From contig CBDURC010000078.1 in assembly GCA_965369635.1 (NCBI GenBank), positions 1 through 12,869 of the forward strand: a stretch of DNA of 12,869 nucleotides, read 5' to 3'. This document shows, one piece after another, positions 6,238-12,869 of the stretch. A model generated the notes under the pieces. It did not search any database and was not told where the DNA came from. It was given only the letters and a program-made list of their open reading frames with translations. Source of the DNA: UBA3071 sp965369635 (GTDB taxonomy: Bacteria; Chloroflexota; Anaerolineae; UBA3071). The stretch's first letter is position 1. Each line of letters starts with the position of its first letter. The position numbers were made by a program, and so were the translations under genes.

Positions 6238-9200
6238 ATGGCGATAGAACGCGAGAATCCGGAAGGCGCGGTGTTGGTCGTTGGCGGTGGCATCGGTGGG
6301 ATGCGCGCTGCTATTGATCTGGCCGAGGCTGGTTTGAAGGTTTACTTGGTGGAGAGGGATCCGGGGCTGGGTGGCCGAGTGGCTCAGTTGGGCTACATGT
6401 TCCCTACCCACGACTGCGTGCTCTGCCGCGGCACTTCGGATCACGGCTATGGCTGCACACGACCGGCCATCTCACCTGCCTTCGCAGATCACAACTTGCA
6501 TCCCAACATCGAGATCATGACCCTCACAGAGGTCGTGGATGCCAACGGACAGGCCGGTGACTTCACGGTCACCTTGCGGCATCAGCCCCGCTACGTGTCG
6601 GTGGAGCGTTGCACTAACTGTGGCATCTGCACTGCGGCCTGCCCTGTGCGCTTGCCTAGCGAGTTCCAGGAAGCGTTAGTGACGCGCATGGCCATCCACA
6701 AGAGTGCGCCGCGCTCGTTCCCTGATGCCTACTACGTGGACAAGGGGGATTACTGCCTGGACTGCCGTCGCTGCGAGGCCGTGTGCCCGACCGGGGCCGT
6801 GAATCTGGATGAAGAGCCCTGGGACGAGGAGATCAGCGTTTCGGCCATCATCCTAGCCGTGGGGTACCAGTTGTCTGATGCCAAAGCTCTGGAGGAGTTT
6901 GGCTTCGGGCGCTACCCCAATGTCGTTCACAGCATGCAGTACGAGCGCTACGTCAGCCGTTCGGGGCCCACGGAGGGGTTGCTCTTGCGTCCCTCTGATT
7001 TCACGTCGCCGAAGCGCATCGCCTGGCTGCAGTGCATCGGCTCCCGCGATCAGGAGCATCCCTATTGCTCGTCCATCTGCTGCATGTACGCTACTAAGGA
7101 GGCGGTGCTGGCCAAGCAGCGTGTGGATGGCGTTCATTGCCAAATCTTCATGATGGATGAGCGGGCCTTCAACAAGGAGTACAACGCCTACTTCCACCGT
7201 TCCTGCGAGGAATACGGTGTTGAGTACACCCGCTGCCGCATCTCCGACCTGTGGGAGGACCCCCAGACCCACGACTTGATCCTGCACTATCCCGACGAAG
7301 AAGGCAAGATGAAGGAGGATCGCTTCGACATGGTTGTGCTGTCGGTGGGGGTGCAGCCGCCGGCTGGAGCGGAGGGCTTGGCCCGCGTCCTGGGTTTCGA
7401 CCTCAACCAATATGGCTTCTGCGAGACGGACAAGTTCAATCCACTGGAGACCAGCCAGCCGGGCATCTATGTCTGCGGGGCCTTCTCCTCGCCGAAGGAC
7501 ATCGCCGAGACGATCATCGACGCCGCCGGGGCGGCCGGCGACGTCATGCGCATGTTCCACGATCAACTCGGTGCGCGTCCTTCCAGCCGCGAGTATCCCT
7601 TCCTGAGCCAGGGCGATTTCCCGCCCGAACGGGATGTGACCGGCCAAGCGGCCCGCGTGGGGGTCTTCGTCTGCCGCTGCCGTCCGGCTATCGAAGGAGC
7701 AGTGGACATCGAGCGCTTGCTCGCCCACGCCAGGGAGTATCCGCACGTGGTCTACACTGCGGACGTTGGCTACGGTTGCTTCCCTGAGGGGCTGGCGGCT
7801 ATCAAAGAGGCCATCGCTGACCATGACCTGAACCGGGTGGTCGTCGCCGGTTGCAGCCACCGCACCCACGAATCTCTCTTCCAGCGCACCGTACGGGAAG
7901 CGGGTCTCAATGCCTACCTCATGGAGATGGCCAACATCCGCGAGCACTGCGCCTGGGTGCATCCCCACGAGCCAGAGAAGGCCACACGCAAGGCGATAGA
8001 ACTGGTGCGCATGGCCGTGGCTCGTGCCAGCACTCTGCAACCGGTGCACAAATCGGCCGTGCAACTGATGCGGCGGGCGCTGATCATCGGCGGCGGCGTG
8101 TCGGGCATGACGTCGGCGCTGGCCATCGCCGACGCCGGCTTCGACGTCGCCCTGGTTGAGCGGAGCGACGCTCTTGGCGGTCACCTGCACAACATCCACT
8201 ACGTGGTCGAGGGGTACAACCCGCAGCGGCTCCTGCGAGACCTGGTCAACCGCGTGCGGGGGCACGAGCGCATAGATGTCAATACCCGCACCGAGGTCGT
8301 CAAGCACACCGGCTACATCGGGGACTATCGGGCAGTGCTGCGCCGGCGTGATGGCAGCGAGGAGACCATCTCCCACGGGGTGACCATTGTGGCCACCGGA
8401 GGGCGTGAGGCCCGGGGCACCCGTTACCTGCTGGGCCAGCATCCGAAGGTCATCACCCAGCTCGATCTGGAGGAGGCCATTGCCTATCGCCTGGATGAGA
8501 TCGCTGAACTGAAGGATGTGGTGATGATCCAGTGCGTCCGCCCCGAGGGCGCCAAATATGACTACTGCTCCCGCATCTGCTGCACCAGCACCATCAAGAA
8601 CGCGCTGCGCATCAAGGTGGCGAACCCTGATTGTCGGGTGACTGTGCTGTACAAGGACATCATCACCTACGGCTTCCGCGAGCAATACTACACCGAGGCG
8701 CGGCGGCGGGGCGTGATCTTTGTCCGCTATGACGATGACACCGAGCCTGGCGTCGAAATGGTGGGGGACGCGAAAAAGGGCGAAAAGAACAGTCGGTTGC
8801 GGGTGACGGTGCAGGAGCCCATGCTGCGCCGGCCGATGGTCATCGAGCCCGATTTGCTGGTGTTGAGCACGGCCATCGAGCCGTCCGCGGGTACGGCGGA
8901 GGTGTCCGAGTTACTCGAGGTGCCACTGTCCCACGAGGGGTTCTTCTTGGAAGCGCACATCAAAATGCGCCCCATGGACTTCATGGAGGAGGGCATCTTC
9001 GTCTGTGGCATGGCTCATTATCCCAAGTTCATCGAGGAGTGTATCAGCCAGGCCCTGGCTACGGCGGGACGGGCCATCACCATCCTTGCCAAAGAGCCTC
9101 TCTACGTCGGTGGCACCATCGCCGTGGTGGATCAGGCGAAGTGCGTGGGCTGCTTGACCTGTGTGAGGGTCTGCCCCTTCCACATTCCCAAGGTTGATCC

Positions 9201-9378
9201 CGACCGGGTCGGGGTGGGCGAGATTGTGGGGGCGGCCTACATCGAGCCAGCGCTGTGCCAAGGTTGCGGCACCTGCACCGCCGAGTGCCCGGCCACAGCC
9301 ATTCAGTTGATGAACTACACGGATACGCAGATCATGGTGCCCGAGTCACCTGTTTTGGGAAGTTGGGTAGAGGTATGA
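6238..9378 (+). CDS. hdrA: Double-length HdrA-type FAD/iron-sulfur electron-transfer subunit
   Basis: HdrA proteins are the flavin hub of heterodisulfide-reductase-type complexes and can split electron pairs between acceptors. This 1046-aa protein is two HdrA-like units in tandem. Unit 1 has a FAD motif VVGGGIGG (14-21), Cys60/63/73, and two ferredoxin-type clusters (Cys125, 128, 131, 135; Cys173, 176, 179, 183). Then comes a typical HdrA N-terminal domain (about 474-600) with Cys479, 481, 514 and 539. Unit 2 has a second FAD motif IIGGGVSG (616-623), the CSRICC motif (777-782, matching CSSICC at 277-282), and a C-terminal pair of [4Fe-4S] sites (Cys969, 972, 975, 979; Cys1007, 1010, 1013, 1017). 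A typical single HdrA is roughly 650 aa. Start is ATG 6238, 5 nt after GGGAG; an ATG at 6172 falls inside the repeat. It overlaps mvhD by 4 bp. The neighbours place it in a methylene-THF reductase complex rather than heterodisulfide reduction. Confidence 0.93.
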   Translation: MAIERENPEGAVLVVGGGIGGMRAAIDLAEAGLKVYLVERDPGLGGRVAQLGYMFPTHDCVLCRGTSDHGYGCTRPAISPAFADHNLHPNIEIMTLTEVVDANGQAGDFTVTLRHQPRYVSVERCTNCGICTAACPVRLPSEFQEALVTRMAIHKSAPRSFPDAYYVDKGDYCLDCRRCEAVCPTGAVNLDEEPWDEEISVSAIILAVGYQLSDAKALEEFGFGRYPNVVHSMQYERYVSRSGPTEGLLLRPSDFTSPKRIAWLQCIGSRDQEHPYCSSICCMYATKEAVLAKQRVDGVHCQIFMMDERAFNKEYNAYFHRSCEEYGVEYTRCRISDLWEDPQTHDLILHYPDEEGKMKEDRFDMVVLSVGVQPPAGAEGLARVLGFDLNQYGFCETDKFNPLETSQPGIYVCGAFSSPKDIAETIIDAAGAAGDVMRMFHDQLGARPSSREYPFLSQGDFPPERDVTGQAARVGVFVCRCRPAIEGAVDIERLLAHAREYPHVVYTADVGYGCFPEGLAAIKEAIADHDLNRVVVAGCSHRTHESLFQRTVREAGLNAYLMEMANIREHCAWVHPHEPEKATRKAIELVRMAVARASTLQPVHKSAVQLMRRALIIGGGVSGMTSALAIADAGFDVALVERSDALGGHLHNIHYVVEGYNPQRLLRDLVNRVRGHERIDVNTRTEVVKHTGYIGDYRAVLRRRDGSEETISHGVTIVATGGREARGTRYLLGQHPKVITQLDLEEAIAYRLDEIAELKDVVMIQCVRPEGAKYDYCSRICCTSTIKNALRIKVANPDCRVTVLYKDIITYGFREQYYTEARRRGVIFVRYDDDTEPGVEMVGDAKKGEKNSRLRVTVQEPMLRRPMVIEPDLLVLSTAIEPSAGTAEVSELLEVPLSHEGFFLEAHIKMRPMDFMEEGIFVCGMAHYPKFIEECISQALATAGRAITILAKEPLYVGGTIAVVDQAKCVGCLTCVRVCPFHIPKVDPDRVGVGEIVGAAYIEPALCQGCGTCTAECPATAIQLMNYTDTQIMVPESPVLGSWVEV

Positions 9379-9809
9379 GCGATAACGGTAACGATTTTGA
9401 GCCGGAAATCACGGCTTTCATGTGCATTTACTGTGCCTACATGGCGGCGGACACCGCCGGGGCTCTGCGCATCCCCTATCCAGCCAACGTCAAGCTGGTG
9501 AAGCTGCCCTGCACGGGCAAGACCGATCCACGCTACATCCTCAAGGCCTTCGAAGACGGGGCTGATGGGGTGTATGTGGTAGCCTGTCCAGTGGGGAACT
9601 GCCACCACGTGCGCGGTAACGAGCGGGCATACGCGCGTGTGCAGCGGACGAAGAAGATGCTCGATGACATCGGCCTGGGCGGAGAGCGACTGGATATGTT
9701 CTTCGTGTCTGGAGGCCAGGGAGCTACCTTCGCCGAAGCAGCGGAGAAAATGACGGAGCGGATTCGGGAACTTGGTCCCAGTCCGATCAAGTTGGAGGTT
9801 AGAGGCTAG
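9375..9809 (+). CDS. mvhD: MvhD/FlpD-family [2Fe-2S] electron-transfer subunit
   Basis: MvhD-type proteins relay electrons between HdrA and a partner oxidoreductase (a hydrogenase or formate dehydrogenase in methanogens). The 144-aa product has the family's length and Cys pattern: Cys17 and Cys20 (FMCIYCAYMAAD), Cys46 (LPCTGKTDP), Cys71 and Cys76 (ACPVGNCHHVRGNERA). The start ATG overlaps the hdrA stop as ATGA, so the two are translationally coupled, with only a weak AGAGG upstream. No hydrogenase subunits lie in the window, so the donor is unknown; in the comparable Moorella complex MvhD accompanies HdrABC and MetFV. The last six codons lie inside a heptamer repeat that continues into the spacer. 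Confidence 0.92.
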   Translation: MSDNGNDFEPEITAFMCIYCAYMAADTAGALRIPYPANVKLVKLPCTGKTDPRYILKAFEDGADGVYVVACPVGNCHHVRGNERAYARVQRTKKMLDDIGLGGERLDMFFVSGGQGATFAEAAEKMTERIRELGPSPIKLEVRG

Positions 9810-9873
9810 GAATCGGAGGTTGGAAGGTCTGACCATCCAACATCTAACATCGAACCTCCAACTTCCAATACCG
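9790..9873. repeat. Periodic palindrome, heptamer word GGTTGGA, spanning the mvhD stop
   Basis: Twelve 7-nt units in register. The left units resemble GGTTGGA (9797-9803, 9818-9824) and the right ones AACCTCC and AACTTCC (9853-9866). Two nested stems are possible: 9789-9800 with 9853-9864 (12 bp perfect), and 9819-9828 with 9832-9841 (one mismatch, 3-nt loop). It covers the last codons and stop of mvhD, fills the spacer, and ends just before the GGGAGGAAAG ribosome-binding site of metV. Confidence 0.72.
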
Positions 9874-9883
9874 GGAGGAAAGA

Positions 9884-10570
9884 ATGATCGTTGGCGAACA
9901 GAAACCATTGGAAGAGATCAAGGAATTGATCGGCGATGCCGAGAAGGTGCTCGTCGCTGGCTGTGGCACGTGCGTGGCCGTCTGCTTTGCCGGAGGCGAG
10001 CGGGAGGCAGAGATCCTGGCCTCCGTGCTGCGCATGGCTTTCCAGGTGGACGGAAACGCCAAGGGGGTGGAGGAGGTTACCGTACAGCGCCAGTGCGAGC
10101 GGGAGTACGTTGATCCCCTGGCCGAGCAGATTGCCGAGAGCGACGTCGTGGTCTCGCTGGCCTGCGGCATCGGCGTGCAGACGCTGGTGGAACGCTTCCC
10201 CGATGCCTGGATCGTGCCGGGCCTGAACACCACGTTCCTAGGGATGCCCCAGGAGCAGGGCATCTGGGTGGAGCGTTGCCAGGCCTGCGGCAACTGCATC
10301 CTGGCTCTCACAGGTGGCATCTGCCCTGTCGCCCGCTGTTCCAAGCAACTCTTGAACGGCCCCTGCGGCGGCTCGCAGGATGGCAAGTGCGAAATTGATC
10401 CCGAGTTGGACTGCGTCTGGCAACTGATATATGATCGGCTGAGCAGGATGGGCAAGCTGGATTTGATGTACAAGTTCCAGCCGGCCAAGGATTGGTCCAG
10501 CAGCCGCCATGGCGGCCCGCGTAAGATCGTGCGCGAGGATCTGCTGATGCTGCAGGAAGAAGGCTACTGA
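9884..10570 (+). CDS. metV: MetV, zinc/iron-sulfur partner of methylene-THF reductase
   Basis: MetV is the small partner of MetF in acetogens and carries an iron-sulfur cluster that links MetF's flavin to other subunits. The 228-aa product has thirteen cysteines, among them CGTCVAVC (27-34), Cys71, Cys94, CQACGNC (132-138), and a C-terminal group at Cys147, 152, 161, 169 and 177 (ICPVARC; NGPCGG), the typical signature of the MetV/methylene-THF reductase C-terminal domain. Start is ATG 9884 with GGAGGAAAG immediately upstream. It lies between mvhD and metF, the same grouping as in the Moorella metVF-hdr-mvhD cluster, and should form a MetFV dimer. Confidence 0.92.
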   Translation: MIVGEQKPLEEIKELIGDAEKVLVAGCGTCVAVCFAGGEREAEILASVLRMAFQVDGNAKGVEEVTVQRQCEREYVDPLAEQIAESDVVVSLACGIGVQTLVERFPDAWIVPGLNTTFLGMPQEQGIWVERCQACGNCILALTGGICPVARCSKQLLNGPCGGSQDGKCEIDPELDCVWQLIYDRLSRMGKLDLMYKFQPAKDWSSSRHGGPRKIVREDLLMLQEEGY

Positions 10571-10585
10571 GAGCATCGAGGGGGT

Positions 10586-10619
10586 TGGAGTGCCGAGTCG
10601 TCGGAGACGATGCACTCCA
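10586..10619 (+). other. Hairpin in the metV-metF spacer
   Basis: TGGAGTGC (10586-10593) pairs perfectly with GCACTCCA (10612-10619), and the loop holds a further TCGTC/GACGA stem. No T-run follows, so it is more likely an RNA-stability or processing element than a terminator. Unlike the other spacers it shows no convincing word periodicity. Confidence 0.5.
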
Positions 10620-10648
10620 GCAGAATGGTATTGAGAGGGAGAAGACGG

Positions 10649-11626
10649 ATGAGTGATACAAACGGCTACAAGTCGGGGTCTCGCTTGGAGAAGCTGCTGC
10701 GCGCAGGCCACTTCGTCGCCACCGGCGAATTGGGGCCGCCACAGAGCGCCGACGGCGAGGTGATCCGCCGCAAGGCACAGCTCCTGGAAGGCAAATGCGA
10801 TGCCGTCAACATCACCGACAACCAGACGGCCATCGTGCGCATGTCCAGCATCGGCTCCGGAGTCATCTGCTTGCAAGAGGGGGTGGAGCCCATCATCCAG
10901 ATGACCTGCCGCGACCGCAACCGGCTGGCCATCCAGTCGGACCTGTTGGCTGCCTATGCTCTGGGGATTCGCAATCTCCTCTGCCTGACCGGTGATCATC
11001 AGAGCTTTGGCAACCATCCCACGGCCAAGAACGTGCATGACCTCGACTCCCTGCAACTGATTGACATGATGGTGCGTATGAGGGATGAGAAGGTGTTCCT
11101 TTGCGGGGATCCCATCAAGACGGTGGAACCGCGCTTCTTCGTTGGCGCGGCGGCCAACCCTTTCGCCGATCCCTTCGACTTCCGCCCCTATCGCTTGGCC
11201 AAGAAGGTGGAGGCGGGGGCCGACTTCATCCAGACCCAGCTCATCTACAACATGGACAAGTTTGCCGAATTCATGCGGCGGGTGCGGGAGATGGGATTGC
11301 ACGAGCGGGTGTACATCCTGGCTGGCGTGGGGCCGTTGAAGACTCCGGGCATGGCTCGTTACATGCGGGACAAGGTGCCGGGCATGGATGTGCCCGACGA
11401 GTTCGTGGAGCGCATGGAGGCGGCAGCTAGAGATATTCCCAAGGAAGAGAAGAAGGCCAGAAGGGCCGCCTGGCGCGAAGAGGGGATCAAGATCACGGTG
11501 GAGCAAATTGAGCAGTTGCGCCAGATGGAGGGCGTGGCGGGCGTTCACATCATGTCCATCGAGTGGGAAGAGGGCGTTGGGCTTATCACCGAGCGCGCTG
11601 GCTTGCTGCCCCGACCGGCCATCTGA
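10649..11626 (+). CDS. metF: Methylenetetrahydrofolate reductase MetF
   Basis: Reduces 5,10-methylene-tetrahydrofolate to 5-methyl-tetrahydrofolate, feeding the acsE-like methyltransferase encoded upstream. The 325-aa product is a TIM-barrel MetF. It has the N-terminal TGELGPP (25-31) with Glu27, matching the catalytic acid of the family, then NITDNQTAIVRMS (54-66) and LCLTGDHQ, whose Asp is at the flavin-contacting position. Start is ATG 10649 with GGGAG about 10 nt upstream; the in-frame ATG at 10610 lies in the spacer hairpin and would add unconserved residues. It is 78 bp after metV and 20 nt before the hdrC-hdrB fusion. In this context the electron source is probably the Hdr/MvhD assembly rather than NADH acting directly on MetF, as in E. 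coli. Confidence 0.94.
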   Translation: MSDTNGYKSGSRLEKLLRAGHFVATGELGPPQSADGEVIRRKAQLLEGKCDAVNITDNQTAIVRMSSIGSGVICLQEGVEPIIQMTCRDRNRLAIQSDLLAAYALGIRNLLCLTGDHQSFGNHPTAKNVHDLDSLQLIDMMVRMRDEKVFLCGDPIKTVEPRFFVGAAANPFADPFDFRPYRLAKKVEAGADFIQTQLIYNMDKFAEFMRRVREMGLHERVYILAGVGPLKTPGMARYMRDKVPGMDVPDEFVERMEAAARDIPKEEKKARRAAWREEGIKITVEQIEQLRQMEGVAGVHIMSIEWEEGVGLITERAGLLPRPAI

Positions 11627-11646
11627 GACTATAAGGAGAGCGTACT

Positions 11647-12869
11647 ATGGCTGAGGTGATTGCGGCCATTGATACTGCGTTGGCCAAACTGATCGAGCAG
11701 GAAACGGGAGAGAACGTCTACCTGTGTTATCAGTGCGTCAAGTGCACCAGCGGCTGTCCACTGGCTGAGCACTTCGACTACACGCCCAACCAGATCATGC
11801 GTGCCATCCAGTTGGGGCAAGAGGAAATCCTGTCCTCCCGAACCATCTGGTTGTGCGCCTCTTGCCAGGTGTGCAGCACCCGCTGCCCGCAGGGATTGGA
11901 CATCGCCAAGATCATGGATCAGTTGATGATGATCGCTCGCCAGCGGGGCATCAAGCCCGCTATCCCTGCCGTGGAGGCCTTCCTCCAGGTGTTCCATCGC
12001 AACACCAAACTGCTGGGCCGGGCCTACGAGGCGGGGCTCATCCTGGAGACGAATCTGCGTGCCAGGGACCCGCTGAAGGACGTGTTCGATCTGGGCTTGC
12101 CTATGATTCTGAAGGGGAAGATCAAATTCTTGCCCTCTTTCGTCCGCATGCCCAAGCGGGTGGAGCGGCGGGAGGTGGCGGCCAATGAGGTCGCCTACTA
12201 CCCTGGCTGCTCGCTCCATTCTATGGCCATTGAGTACAACATGTCAACCGAAGCTGCGGCCGAGGTGTTGGACCTGGGATTGGTGGAACCGAAAGGTTGG
12301 ACCTGTTGCGGCTCCAGCCCCGCCCACAAGTTGGACCACGACGACGCCCTGCGCATGCCTCTGGAGAACCTGGCGCTCATCGAACGCATGGGCTTTGATC
12401 AGGTAGCGGTGCCCTGCGCTGCTTGCTACTCTCGCTTCCGGACCACGCTGCACGAGATACGGGCGGATCCAGCGCTGAAGGAGCAGGCAGACGAAGCCAT
12501 TGGTTATGAGTACCAGGATACTGTCGAGGTCACCTCAATGGTGGAGATCATGGCCGAACGGGTGGGTCTGGAGGCCATCGCCGCCAAGGTGCAGAAGCCG
12601 CTGGAAGGGCTGAAGGTAGCTTGCTACTACGGCTGTTTGCTGACCCGCCCGCCGAAGATCGCCGGCGTGCCCCATCACGAGTATCCGATGAACATGGATC
12701 GCGTAGTGGAAGCGCTGGGCGCAGAAGCGGTGGATTGGGACGGCAAGACCCGCTGCTGCGGGGCAGGGCTGGCGGCCACCGTGCCCGAACGGGCCCTCGA
12801 GCTGTGCCGCTGGCTGATTGACCAGGCGCGGGCCGTGGGAGCGGATTGTTTCGCCGTGGCCTGTCCCCT
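11647..12869 (+). CDS. hdrCB: HdrC-HdrB fusion protein (partial, runs off window)
   Basis: This open frame has no stop before the window end, so 407 residues are visible. The N-terminal HdrC part carries two [4Fe-4S] sites, Cys27/30/33/37 (LCYQCVKCTSGCP) and Cys70/73/76/80 (LCASCQVCSTRCP). It leads through a linker into an HdrB part with two CCG domains. Domain 1 has YPGC (185-188), TCCG (219-222) and PCAAC (256-260). Domain 2 has YYGC (327-330) and RCCGAG (369-374), and its last CxxC is expected just past the edge because the window ends in AVACP. CCG pairs in HdrB bind non-cubane clusters. Start is ATG 11647, 8 nt after AAGGAG. HdrC and HdrB are separate proteins in methanogens and, as I recall, in the Moorella cluster. 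It should complete the HdrABC module with hdrA; the last residues and any further genes are not visible. Confidence 0.9.
   Translation, partial: MAEVIAAIDTALAKLIEQETGENVYLCYQCVKCTSGCPLAEHFDYTPNQIMRAIQLGQEEILSSRTIWLCASCQVCSTRCPQGLDIAKIMDQLMMIARQRGIKPAIPAVEAFLQVFHRNTKLLGRAYEAGLILETNLRARDPLKDVFDLGLPMILKGKIKFLPSFVRMPKRVERREVAANEVAYYPGCSLHSMAIEYNMSTEAAAEVLDLGLVEPKGWTCCGSSPAHKLDHDDALRMPLENLALIERMGFDQVAVPCAACYSRFRTTLHEIRADPALKEQADEAIGYEYQDTVEVTSMVEIMAERVGLEAIAAKVQKPLEGLKVACYYGCLLTRPPKIAGVPHHEYPMNMDRVVEALGAEAVDWDGKTRCCGAGLAATVPERALELCRWLIDQARAVGADCFAVACP

Noticed and set aside
6853..8685. 610-codon open frame on the minus strand inside hdrA
   Set aside because: It is antisense to a strongly conserved gene, has no recognisable domain, and is explained by GC-rich codon use leaving the opposite frame open.
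10238..11548. 436-codon minus-strand frame across metV and metF
   Set aside because: It is antisense to two conserved genes and crosses their spacer; the product is rich in His/Leu with no domain.

Overview
This is a GC-rich bacterial window from an anaerobe that carries part of the methyl (Eastern) branch of the Wood-Ljungdahl pathway. The coenzyme B12-type ribonucleotide reductase, the many iron-sulfur proteins and the MetF/MetV/Hdr/MvhD genes fit an acetogenic or acetyl-CoA-pathway anaerobe. The dense, word-like palindromic repeats in the spacers suggest a Chloroflexota-type or similar deep-branching lineage. That taxonomic guess is an inference and cannot be settled from this window.

Layout. 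Positions 147-3110 (minus strand) hold a deoxynucleotide operon: nrdR, then nrdJ. It is preceded by a good sigma-70-like promoter (TTGCCA, 17 bp, TATACT at 3276-3248) and two NrdR-box-like palindromes 31 bp apart (3187-3229), so NrdR probably represses its own operon. Positions 3111-3601 are a divergent regulatory region. It also contains a 178-bp inverted-repeat element (3283-3460) and a promoter-like site for the rightward genes (3515-3544).

From 3602 to the end everything reads rightward: acsE-like methyltransferase, a short QueG-like iron-sulfur protein, a CBS-CBS-ACT sensor protein, a double-length hdrA (1046 aa), mvhD, metV, metF, and an hdrC-hdrB fusion cut by the window edge. hdrA and mvhD overlap by 4 bp, and metF and hdrCB are 20 nt apart. 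MetF with MetV would reduce methylene-tetrahydrofolate to methyl-tetrahydrofolate. HdrA, MvhD and HdrCB would form the flavin/iron-sulfur electron-transfer part, as in the six-subunit methylene-THF reductase known from Moorella thermoacetica. The acsE product would pass the methyl group on to a corrinoid protein. Here HdrC and HdrB are one polypeptide, and HdrA is two HdrA-like units in tandem.

The most unusual sequence-level feature is in the spacers. Several hold a periodic palindrome: a tandem run of degenerate 7-, 8- or 10-mers that switches to its own reverse complement half-way. Each spacer uses a different word (4527-4589, 5426-5481, 6142-6221, 9790-9873; also 25-97 downstream of nrdJ). 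One of these runs across the stop codon of mvhD. No tRNA, rRNA, CRISPR array, transposase or convincing intrinsic terminator was seen.
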